Below the pieces are notes generated by a model that ran no database searches, was not told the origin of the DNA, and worked only from the letters and a program-made list of their open reading frames with translations. A stretch of 64,000 nucleotides of DNA, taken from positions 37,930,990-37,994,989 of the forward strand of contig JAZBQD010000014.1 in assembly GCA_036583965.1 (NCBI GenBank). Reading direction: 5' to 3'. Position numbers and translations under genes: made by a program. This DNA comes from Prunella strophiata (Eukaryota > Chordata > Aves > Passeriformes > Prunellidae). Shown here one piece after another: positions 56,601-64,000 of the stretch. Position 1 is the stretch's first letter. The number at the start of each line of letters is the position of its first letter.

Positions 56601-59600
56601 AGCCAGGTGATCACCTGCTCACCTGGGTGATGGCTGAAATCTTTTTGCATATCCCACAGCTCTCTTAGGGACAGGGATTGAGTGGCTCCCTCTTGTTCCG
56701 CCCCTTCCTCCTGCTCTTGTGATGGCCCTGCTCTGTTCTCCTTTGCTAAACAAGCTCTCTTGTTTAGTTCATTTCTTCTGCTGACAAAGGGTGACTGATA
56801 CTGGCAGGGCTTGGTGCTCTGGTTCAGCTGCAGGGCCTGTTGCAAGGGTCTGAGCACCTGCAGCACCTGCCACAAAGATCTGAGTAGTCACAGTGCCTGT
56901 GACAGGGTTTGAGTAGCTGCAAATAGTTGTCTAACCCTAAACAAGACCTGGCACACAATCATGATTCCTGGCAATAGGGCCATGCTTGTTTCAACATCCC
57001 AAGGATATTCAAAATTTTCAAGAGCTCTGTCCCTGGCAGAGAAGGGGAAGATGTAGGATAATGTCTCCTCCACAGGTTAACTCTCAGAGGATGAAAGGTA
57101 AAAGGTGTAATCATTAATAGTACACAATAGATCACTCACAAAGTACAAAGACGACAGCAGAGCTGAGCACAAGTAACAGATTACTTTCACAACCAGCAAT
57201 TCTGTTGTATCATATGCCAGTGCTCACAGGATCATCAAATGCCTGGGGTTGTAAGAAACCTTAAAGATCATCTAGTTACAAGCCCCCTGCTGTGGGCAAG
57301 AATATCTTCCACTAGACCAGACTGCTTATGTTAAAACACAACACAACAACCTTAGACCAGTGAAAAACACTGGAAGTAAGGAGTTAAACGATGGAGCTCT
57401 GAGAACAAGCAGAACAATTGCTTTAGAGTTGAGAGCATAAAATCAACATTGTGTCCAATGACTATTAAACCAATATAACAAATGCTTAAAGCAATTTTGT
57501 TCTAGCATGTTCTGGTCAGATTTGTTGTTTTCTCAACCTGTCAAGCCCCAGGATGGGTGATCAAAAAAGGGCTACTGTGCTTTAACTCCAGCTGGTAACT
57601 AAGTACCACATAGGCATTTGCTCACTCCACTCCGCAAACCCTGTGGAGCAGGGGAAGAGAATCTGTGAAAAGGTAAAACCCATGGGTTGAGACTAGAACA
57701 GTTTAATAATTGAAATAAAGTAAAATATACTAAGAATAATGGTGATGATGAACAAGAAGACAACAAAAAAAGATTAAATAATGCACAAGCGAGTCAAGAT
57801 GCATAACCAGTGATGCTCACCACCCACTGACCAATGCCCAGTCCATCCACAAGCAGCAATTGCCCCCTAAAACAACTTCCCCCAATTCACTGTACTCTCA
57901 TACCTTGCTCCAGAACAGAAACTGCCTCTGCCAGGTTTTGGTATCAGAGATATTTCAGCATCCACTATGAATTTGTATCCAGAAACTCACAGAAGCATCC
58001 TAGACAGAATAGTTCAAGGTACCATATATGGCAGCTAGAGAGAACAAAGCTGGACTCCACAAAACACAGGCTGCAAAGGTGGAAATGTTTGCTGTAAACC
58101 CAAGATATCCACAACCACGATCAAAAGATCCACTGTCTTGAAAATATAAAATATTATCAACTACAGCTCATACAGGGAAAGTGTAACTAAAACAAATAAT
58201 ATAACTTTAAAAAAAAAAAGAACAACAGGTAAACTGAATTTTGGCATTGTCAATCAAGTACATTTAATCCTCAGTAAACCAAATAAACTTCAACAGAAAA
58301 ATCTCTCTAAAGGTAAGCTTATCACAATTAAATTAAGGGTTTCATATTTCTCCTAGTCTATCCAGTTCTCAGTTTGATTCCTCCTATCACCATAGCTAAT
58401 GAAATCAGGTACACAGAACTGCCTGAGACAGGCCTAAACATGACATCTTACAGCTAGATTAAGGTTGATGTCACAAGGCAATTAAGGAAATCCTCTGCTA
58501 AATGTACAGTAACTCTAGTCATCTATGTGTATGAATGATGACTTCAGGGAAGTAGAATTTAGTTTTGGTAAACAGATGCAAAAACACAATCACCAAACTT
58601 ACAAGCAGATGTATGTACACTAACCTATCTCTCTGAGGTCAACCTTGCCAAAATACCAGAGTGGGCAGCAGTCCACAGCTCTGCTGCACTCCCCTAGCGA
58701 CAAGAAACTCCTTTGAAACGTTTGTATCGTTTGTATCACACAGGCTTTCAGGTCTACATCAGTGGAGAGAAAGAATTATTAAGGCAGCAGAGTCTGCCTA
58801 TAATTGAGAGGGGGGCAGGGCAGGCCCAATAGCACCAGTGTTTTAATTTAAATAAAGACACAAGGGAAAACCTGATGTTGTCCGCTAGAATTTCTTTTCA
58901 CATGCTGGTTTTGCATCCAGCGTGGAATTCATTCAGTTACCAATCTGTCAGCAAGGTGTGTGCTTCAATGATTAAGAATGATCTGAACCAGCAACTCCAA
59001 GTGTAAACAGAAGAGAGGTGTCCTGGTGGATGTTGCACAAGATCCAACAACCCTTTCTCCTCCAGACGTGTTCTGTGCAAACTTACCTAAACACACCCTT
59101 CCTTCCCAGATGCAGAAGAGGAAAAAAAGTACAGGAAGTGTTATTTCTCTAGTCTCAGCTATTTAAACAAATGCTCTGCCTGCATCAGGAACCAGCTTTG
59201 AACTCTTCCAACTTGATTAGTTACAAGAAGGACATCAAGCATGAAGAGAAAATATTTCTTCGCAATTACTGTAATTCACAATCTTGCAGATAAACATGCT
59301 AAGAAACAAAGTGAGCACTGTTGTTCTGGTCCCCTCTAAAACCAAATCAGACAGCAATGCATTTCCAAAGTCTATGTTTTAACTAGACCACCGTCTGAAA
59401 TACTTTATCATAAAATCAGGACTGCAATTTTGCATTCTGTGCTAATAAGTGCTATTGGGTGAAAGATTCCCATAAGAAAGCCACGAACACTATGAACTTC
59501 ACATCCAGAAGGGACAAACTTAACATGTTATTTCTTATTTGGAACAGTAGTGGTCATGCTCCTCTGCACTGCAGAGAAACACATAGTTCCTTTAAAAGAG

Positions 59601-62600
59601 CTGTTTTGGAAATGGCTTTTGTTGTTGTTATGTAAAATTTCTTTAAGCTGTCCATATGTCTGTTAGACTTGCTTTTTCTGCAGAACCTTGTCCAATTTGA
59701 GAATTAAACACTAACTTACACCTCCAAAAAACACATTTAAAATGTCAGCGAGGTAAATAAAGTTTCATGAAAAATATTTACTGTTGCCTCTGGGGAAAAA
59801 AAAAAAATAAGAAAAAAGATAAAAACTAAACTATCCAGCTTCCCCCTTACTGTTTTTTTCACTCAAGTTACCATATTTGTGGTCAAAAATTCTAAACACA
59901 TGTGAGTATCCCCACTTAAAAAAAAATAAATTTGTAGGTCCTGAAGAATAACAAGTTAAAGACATAAAGAGAAATCTTACTGGTCTTGATTAACTGTCTG
60001 AACATACAAACTGGAACATTAACAAAAAAGATGGTTTTTGATACTTCTAAGATAGCAAAATACCCATGGCCGAAGTGGACAAGTTTGTTAGACCACAGGA
60101 TTCACGTTTACTCTACAGGCACAAATGCTCTTGGCCCTACAACCGGCACAACACTTACATTTAAGAAACGTGATCCCTTGTAACTAAAAATTACAGAGTA
60201 ATTACAGAGTTACAAAGAATAACTAAACATTCACAAGTAGTCAAAACCACAAACTAAACATACGTAGTATCACTGTTCACATTAAAACAAAGTGACAAGG
60301 TGCCAGATAAGTCTGTCTGAAGTTTTTCTGGAGTTTGATATTTACCAATACACGGAAGTTATGCCATCCCAGGGCCCCTTTCAGCAGAACTGACAAAATG
60401 CATATGCCACCACATATTTTAGAATACATGCAGGTCTGCCAGCTAATGTTTTTTTCTGACCAGGACAGCCCTACTGAGTAGAAATTTATTATACCACAAT
60501 GTATCTATCTCCTCCCATGATAAGACACCTGTCTTTCTGATATACAGGTTGCTCTTAATAACTGGCTTTATCTGGCCACTAAATGCTAGCTTTTATTATT
60601 TATCACACACAAAAAAAATTTCCTTTGTGTTACAGATCTGAAGTCAAGACAGTAACTAACACATTCCTAAGATACTGTAGTTTTCAGATAATTAGCCTCT
60701 TAACTGCTTATTGCATCTAAATCAGTTTTATTATCCAGTTACAAAATACAAAGTGAAAAGTCTTTCATGGCTAATTTGTTAGCATTTAAATATCAAAACA
60801 GAACACTACAGGCATGTTTAGACATATCCACAATGCAACTATCCAAGTTTACTCATAAGAGTATAAACAAAACAAGCACCTTTTCCACAGCATTTAAACA
60901 TTATATGCTTACATTCTTTTGCATCCTCTTTCTGATCAGAAAGATTTTTATATGTATACATGTGTATAGTAGAAGTTTTCACTGTTTAACTACATGCATG
61001 AGCACATGTGGAAAAAAACCCTCCAAGCATGAAAATGCAAAGCTGATCAGAGCATCAGGGAACTTGATAACACATGGTCAAATTTTCATGACCATAAAAA
61101 AGCAACCCAGTTTGCTGGCCAAACTGGCAGGCAGCCTCAAGTCAGACTCAAACTGGCCTCCTGCACAAGCTCCTTATTATCTCTGTACCACACAGCAATA
61201 TCTAGGGTTTTGTGTATAAAACCACACCCTAATATTTCCTAAAGCACCCCAAACTTACTGAGGGTCTTCTGCCCTTGAGAGAATGCCATCCCCAGCTATT
61301 GGTACACAGGTAACAATTCTAAGAAGCATCACAAATCTCCCTCTCCTGAAGAGCAAGATGTGTAACATGTAGGGAGATGCTTAAGGTAAAATATTCCATG
61401 CAATACCTATTTCTATCAGGGCACAAGCAATGCATGCAGGAAGAATACATTTATGAAGCTATCATCTCAAAATGAGACTTTAAATAAACAGGTAAGACTG
61501 CTGGATGGGGAAGTCAGCTTAGAGGAAAAAACTGAAAAATTACTCAACCAAGCTCTCCAAGAGAAAAAAAAGAAACCACAATTTAAACAAAAATGTAATT
61601 GGTCAGAGCCAAATTGACTAAACCTGTTAGCCCAAGGACAAAAAATATTGTTGTGATGAACAGCAAGTTAATAAAACAGTAAGCAGCAACACTGACAGAC
61701 GATAAGCTTCAGCTGGAACAGGAAAGATGCATTTTCACTCAAAAGATCTGATATCAAGTTAGTCAGCTCATTGCAACCAACACTAAACACAACCCATGAC
61801 AGTTTACAGCTGTCATCCATCTTAGCCAGCTTGTAAACCCATGGCTCTGTGGTCTTTATTTCACCTTTATAACCTATGGTTCATTTAGCACTAATCAAGA
61901 CCAACCTTACCCTCCACCTACTTAGAAAAAAGGCATTAAAAAAATCCCAGAATAGCCTCAAGGATGAGTACCTTGAGATGTAGAACAACATAAAACAACC
62001 AAGGGAAGTTTATCCAGTTACAAGTCCTAAATGAAGATGAAAACACAAGTATTGTCCCAGCTGGGGTATAAATACAGTTACATACTGCATACATAAGAAC
62101 AGCAAGCTCCACAGTACATTTTTCAGTCCCTGTTACTGCCAAAACCAGTGGAAAGGTTTATTTATTTACACTCCAATTTAAAAAATATTGTCACATTAAT
62201 GTGGAGCAACAAAATCAAAAAAACAAAGTTCATTTAACAGATAAAGACAATTTATTCTACAAATATGGTGTTTGTAAAATGCTCTCTACATAAGCAAATT
62301 AATAATGCAAATCACTTTTTCCCTAAAGCATTTTTTCAATTGTCATCTTCACACATCCCCAGAAGTATGTTCCATCCTTATCCATTTAAGCTGTCAGCTT
62401 CAAATCAGGAACAGCACTTCATGAATAAAAGTTTCTATGCACCTTTTCTCAATGATGCCAGAATTAAGAGGCAGTAACTAATACCACTAGCCTTCTTTCA
62501 CATATGACAGAAGGAAATGGGAAAGTGCAGAGGCATCAATCTCTCACAGTAAAGCTTCTATATTGTCTCAAGACTTGCCCAGTTCAACAATATTACTTTA

Positions 62601-64000
62601 AATAGAAAGTCACAGAAATGAAATTTGGGAAAGAACAAACCAGCAATTTTTGGGGGGGTGTGTGACACAGACAAAAACACAGAAGAAAACCCCCTAAAAC
62701 AAACAAACAAACAAACAAACCCCCCAAATTCAAGCTGATGGAAAAAGAGCACTAGCCTCTTCTCACCTTTCTGCCCTATATTTTGCAAGATTTATGAACT
62801 GAAACAACAGACTGCAGAAATGCAAACACAAGAGGGAAGCAACTGGGGTGAATACAGTGAAAAAAGCAAAAGGGTGCCCTGCCTGCTGGATTAAGCTAAA
62901 CTAAATTATCACAAGACTCTCTTCATTCATACCACCATGGTTATAGAGAATATCAACAGTAATGACGACCTGAGAAGACCAGGACCGTGTGAGTGAAACA
63001 GATCATCCCCATCACTTTTGTTACTATCTCTTTACACTATACTTACAGTGCATAACTATTCTACTCTGAGGGCTTCTGCACACATGAATTTACACTAACA
63101 CTACCAGATTCAAGTGAGGGATTTTTCCCTGAAAATTTATGATTTGCTTATCAGTTCTATCTAGAATTAATTAAACCAAATTAAAGTTATCATAGAATCT
63201 CAAAAAATGTATTCTTCTACTGAATGATGCCTGTCCTAGGGTTCATCCCTGTTTTAATTCATATAGTGGGTCTTCAGCTGTAAGGGAGAAACCTTCACAT
63301 GCAGACAATCTAAGAGCAAATCAGCACTTTTCATCATCTCCTTTTAGTATGGCATTCTTTCATAGTATACCTTTATGACATTATTAATACTTAAGAATTA
63401 CTGTATAATCTGAAGAAATAGTTTTCTGAGAAAGCTACAAGTTGCTGAGAAAGTTACATATTACCTGTGAATTCCAAAGCCATTACTTATTTCCCAGTTC
63501 TCTGTAGGGCAAGCTGGCATATAGCTGGGCCCCGTAAGTGCGTGAAAGTGCAGTCGTTCCCCGTTATTTATGCTCTAGGGCACGAACAAAGCAATCTGGG
63601 GCAACTCAACCTGGAGAAGTGCAGCACTCGCTAACAGGACAGATGGCATGCAAAACTGATACAAACATCGCGTTTCGGTAGGAAAGTTGGCACACGGCTA
63701 TTTGGTAAAGATGAGGGGCAAAAAAAAAAAAAAAAAGGGACTAGAGAAGTGAACTACTTATAATTCAGAAAAGGTTTTTATTTAATGTATATTTCCTCAA
63801 CAAAATATGAACTCGCCCTCTAAAACAGGCTTGCGCCACTTTTTAAAATGGAAGATAATAACGCGTAAGAAAAACAAACAAGAAAAAAAGAAAATATAAA
63901 AAGCTGGATACTTTCTCCAGGGCTGCAGAATAAAGCCGCACTAGTTCCGCCTCCCCCGCAAAGCACGGCCGAGAAACAGCCACCGCTCGGCGGCTTTTTG
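32630..64000 (-). CDS. CPSF6: CPSF6 (CFIm68) gene, coding exons 2-9, 5'-partial at window edge
   Basis: CPSF6 is the 68-kDa subunit of cleavage factor Im; with NUDT21 it binds UGUA and steers poly(A) site choice in the nucleus. Exons in transcript order: 53964-53755, 52605-52501, 51744-51599, 50960-50787, 49663-49159, optional 47936-47844, 46842-46727, 46387-46234, 45653-45459 (stop at 45466-45464), and an inferred UTR exon 37992 to about 32630. The order of domains is an acidic N-terminus, RRM (RNP2 LYIGNL, RNP1 KGFALVGV), proline-rich region with the Phe-Gly motif, and a C-terminal RS-like domain. With the 20-residue exon 1 outside the window, the length is 551 or 552 residues, as in human (551). 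One extra base in exon 3 breaks the frame (see findings). Confidence 0.97.
32653..32658 (-). terminator. polyadenylation signal, probable distal CPSF6 end
   Basis: AATAAA on the minus strand with a T/G-rich element about 30 bases further on. It is the last good signal before the intergenic gap. Confidence 0.55.
33751..33756 (-). terminator. polyadenylation signal, alternative CPSF6 end
   Basis: AATAAA on the minus strand within ACAATAAAGCTCC. It would end the transcript about 1.1 kb earlier than the distal site. Confidence 0.45.
37993..45458 (-). other. CPSF6: CPSF6 last intron (in 3' UTR), AT-rich, transposon-poor
   Basis: 7.5 kb with no coding exon, no CR1 and no LTR that I can recognise, and low GC throughout. 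The lack of recognisable transposons over this interval and the adjoining UTR exon (about 12.8 kb) contrasts with the flanks. Short AC-rich and A-rich simple repeats occur at about 43,180-43,210 and 44,888-44,950. Confidence 0.5.
44888..44950. repeat. A-rich (CAAAA)n low-complexity tract
   Basis: Imperfect AAAAC/CAAAA repeats, about 60 bases. Confidence 0.85.
45459..45653 (-). CDS. CPSF6: CPSF6 coding exon 9 (RS-like domain, stop)
   Basis: Encodes the arginine-rich C-terminus of alternating RE, RD and RS dipeptides ([18 protein letters not shown] to DREREYRHR) with TAA at 45466-45464. The family uses this domain for binding to SR proteins and import by transportin-3. The acceptor is a tandem TAGAAG: starting at 45653 gives one more Arg (552 residues) than starting at 45650 (551, as in human). 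A strong donor AAG|GTGAGC begins at 45458, five bases after the stop, so the final intron lies in the 3' UTR. Confidence 0.96.
46234..46387 (-). CDS. CPSF6: CPSF6 coding exon 8
   Basis: 154 bases, acceptor TTTCAG, reads [20 protein letters not shown], then [20 protein letters not shown] to YGSGS, donor CCAG|GTAAAA. It is identical in kind to the human segment just before the RS-like domain. Confidence 0.97.
46727..46842 (-). CDS. CPSF6: CPSF6 coding exon 7
   Basis: 116 bases, acceptor TTGCAG, reads [18 protein letters not shown] and then [20 protein letters not shown], donor GCTG|GTTAGT. The human protein has EMDTARTP here. Confidence 0.97.
47844..47936 (-). CDS. CPSF6: CPSF6 probable cassette exon (31 codons)
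   Basis: 93 bases between acceptor ATCATAG and donor GAG|GTATGA, open in the one frame that fits, with the same phase on both sides as the exon 6/exon 7 junction (AG|N). Inclusion would add 31 residues beginning with an Arg completed across the junction, then [19 protein letters not shown], without changing the downstream frame. Mammalian CPSF6 has a longer isoform with an extra exon in this part of the protein; I cannot compare the sequences here. Confidence 0.7.
49159..49663 (-). CDS. CPSF6: CPSF6 coding exon 6 (proline-rich domain)
   Basis: 505 bases, fully open, acceptor TTTTAG, starts [14 protein letters not shown] and ends DRGDYGPPG plus AG, donor AAG|GTGAGT. It includes [15 protein letters not shown], the Phe-Gly segment known from human CPSF6 to bind retroviral capsid hexamers and to promote condensate formation. 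Long Pro/Gly runs are perfectly in frame, which argues that the base insertions elsewhere are local. Confidence 0.97.
49671..49707. repeat. (CAAA)n tract beside CPSF6 exon 6
   Basis: AAAC tetranucleotide repeats which, on the transcript strand, form the GTTT-rich polypyrimidine side of the exon 6 acceptor. Confidence 0.8.
50787..50960 (-). CDS. CPSF6: CPSF6 coding exon 5 (start of Gly/Arg- and proline-rich region)
   Basis: 174 bases, acceptor TTGCAG, starts [18 protein letters not shown], contains the RGRGRFPG stretch, and ends GGPPPPFP with donor CAG|GTAAAA. The RGRGRF segment is an arginine-methylation-type site in the family. Confidence 0.97.
51599..51744 (-). CDS. CPSF6: CPSF6 coding exon 4 (end of RRM)
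   Basis: 146 bases, acceptor TTTCAG, reads [20 protein letters not shown] and then the [17 protein letters not shown] segment to QSRK, donor A|GTAAGC. It holds RNP1 together with the last Gly of exon 3. Confidence 0.97.
52501..52605 (-). CDS. CPSF6: CPSF6 coding exon 3 (RRM), carries a +1 insertion
   Basis: Acceptor TTTCAG; starts [17 protein letters not shown] and should continue with [17 protein letters not shown], donor AAAGG|GTAAGA. The exon is 105 bases; phases of the neighbours require 104. The extra base is a T in minus-strand GTAAAC-T-GACATT (52554 on the plus strand). As written it places TGA directly after GVN. The sequence beyond the insertion reads on correctly in the other frame, so the rest of the exon is conserved. 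Confidence 0.95.
52690..52708. repeat. (TG)9 microsatellite in CPSF6 intron 2
   Basis: Nine TG dinucleotides about 90 bases upstream (gene sense) of exon 3. Confidence 0.9.
53755..53964 (-). CDS. CPSF6: CPSF6 coding exon 2
   Basis: Seventy codons in phase 0, acceptor TTTTAG, starting [18 protein letters not shown] and ending [12 protein letters not shown], donor TGG|GTAAGT. It contains the acidic N-terminal region and the first RRM strand with RNP2 (LYIGNL). Confidence 0.97.
54285..54545 (-). repeat. 3' LTR of the intronic retrovirus (partial)
   Basis: Aligns by eye with 57,565-57,830 over shared blocks such as 'aactaagta(c/t)(c/t)aca', 'ttgctcactc', 'aaaaaggtaaaac' and 'tgaaataaa'. It is shorter than the other copy. 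Confidence 0.75.
54548..55998 (-). pseudogene. pol (reverse transcriptase) remnant of the retrovirus
   Basis: Broken minus-strand frames show RT landmarks in order: an LPQGW-like motif (here MPQGWK), the altered catalytic YIDN box, then the thumb and connection region with 'FLGIKWQDG'. Several stops and shifts separate them. It ends at the 3' LTR without RNase H or integrase. Confidence 0.85.
56130..57073 (-). pseudogene. gag-like remnant of the retrovirus
   Basis: Three overlapping broken minus-strand frames (57,073-56,888, 56,875-56,561 and 56,594-56,328) with the order and composition of an avian retroviral Gag. Interrupted by stops and frameshifts. Confidence 0.7.
57222..57345 (-). mobile_element. 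CR1 LINE 3' end nested in the retrovirus
   Basis: Plus-strand reverse complement of the CR1 tail: 'CACAGGATCATCAAATGCCT', 'AAAGATCATCTAGTTACAAG', 'CCCCTGCTGTGGGCAAGAAT', 'TCCACTAGACCAGACTGCTT'. It lies between the 5' LTR and the gag remnant, so it may have inserted after the retrovirus. Confidence 0.85.
57565..57920 (-). repeat. 5' LTR of the intronic retrovirus
   Basis: Right-hand copy of the repeat described for the left LTR, including 'gctcaccacccactgaccaa' further in. The exact ends are unclear. The two copies differ clearly, showing long separation since insertion. Confidence 0.7.
58150..63930. other. intronic, nothing recognised
   Basis: AT-rich sequence with simple repeats only, such as (CAAA)n at 62,696-62,720 and an A run at 63,720-63,737. 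No exon, RNA gene or named transposon seen. Confidence 0.55.
62696..62720. repeat. (AAAC)6 microsatellite
   Basis: Six AAAC units, followed by a C run. Confidence 0.9.
63930..64000 (-). promoter_or_regulatory. CPSF6: edge of a probable CPSF6 CpG-island promoter
   Basis: The last 70 bases become GC- and CpG-rich (CCGCCTCCCCCGC, then CGCTCGGCGGC) after kilobases of AT-rich intron. Exon 1 with its start codon should lie just to the right of the window. Confidence 0.5.

Larger units (their letters stand above)
54285..57920 (-). mobile_element. degraded endogenous retrovirus with two LTRs, internally deleted
   Basis: An LTR retrovirus lies in the same orientation as CPSF6. Related LTR sequences sit at about 54,285-54,545 and 57,565-57,920. 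Between them, read on the minus strand, come gag-like sequence (about 57,073-56,130), then reverse transcriptase (about 55,998-55,200), then the RT connection region to about 54,548. RNase H, integrase and envelope are missing, as the RT part runs directly into the 3' LTR. The polymerase YxDD box is altered (fourth residue Asn in the frame seen). Several stops and frameshifts split every gene, so it cannot encode functional proteins. I do not assign a retrovirus class. Confidence 0.88.
53965..64000 (-). other. CPSF6: CPSF6 intron 1 (partial), hosting an endogenous retrovirus
   Basis: The exon 2 acceptor is at 53965-53966. The expected 20-residue exon 1 (starting MADG) was not found anywhere to the right, so exon 1 lies beyond 64,000. 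The intron holds the retroviral element at 54.3-57.9 kb. Apart from simple repeats and that element, 58-63.9 kb has no recognisable feature. Confidence 0.85.

Overview
The window is vertebrate nuclear DNA, almost certainly from a bird. It carries several CR1 LINE 3' ends, one decayed LTR retrovirus with an avian-type layout, short AT-rich introns, GC-rich CpG-island promoters, and two conserved genes whose protein-coding exons can be read almost completely. Both genes run on the minus strand. YEATS4 (GAS41) lies at about 18.8-23.8 kb, and CPSF6 (the CFIm68 subunit of cleavage factor I) fills about 32.6 kb to beyond the right edge. The same pair flanks lysozyme (LYZ) in human and chicken, so this is the CPSF6-(LYZ)-YEATS4-FRS2 neighbourhood read in reverse.

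Layout. 1-540 is a CpG island with a good minus-strand splice donor and a GC-rich minisatellite; by synteny it is probably the FRS2 promoter, with that gene off the left edge. 540-18,800 is intergenic, with CR1 copies at 3.1-3.6, 7.2-8.1 and 17.5 kb and no recognisable exon. 18.8-23.8 kb is YEATS4 with seven coding exons and a CpG-island promoter. 23.9-32.6 kb is intergenic, with two CR1 fragments, a 38-base A run, a hairpin next to a polyadenylation signal, and one unidentified small ORF. I found no lysozyme exon there. 32.6-64 kb is CPSF6: a long terminal 3' UTR exon (inferred), a 7.5-kb last intron, coding exons 9 to 2, a probable 93-nt cassette exon, and part of intron 1. Intron 1 contains a broken retrovirus with two LTRs. 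Exon 1 of CPSF6 (first 20 residues) is outside the window; GC content rises at the right edge.

Function. YEATS4 is an acyl-lysine reader in the TIP60/NuA4 and SRCAP chromatin complexes. CPSF6 is part of CFIm, which steers poly(A) site choice. They are neighbours but not a functional pair.

Main points for a second look. (1) Each gene carries a single extra base in an ultra-conserved exon: YEATS4 exon 3 at about 22,853 and CPSF6 exon 3 at about 52,554. The YEATS4 insertion creates a new splice acceptor that would keep the frame and delete exactly four residues; the CPSF6 insertion frameshifts the RRM. Assembly indel errors are the simplest explanation. (2) There is a phase-compatible cassette exon after the CPSF6 proline-rich exon. 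(3) A NAGNAG acceptor precedes the CPSF6 last coding exon. (4) A strong donor sits five bases after the CPSF6 stop codon. (5) Lysozyme appears to be absent from its expected place. I see no evidence of a new biological system.
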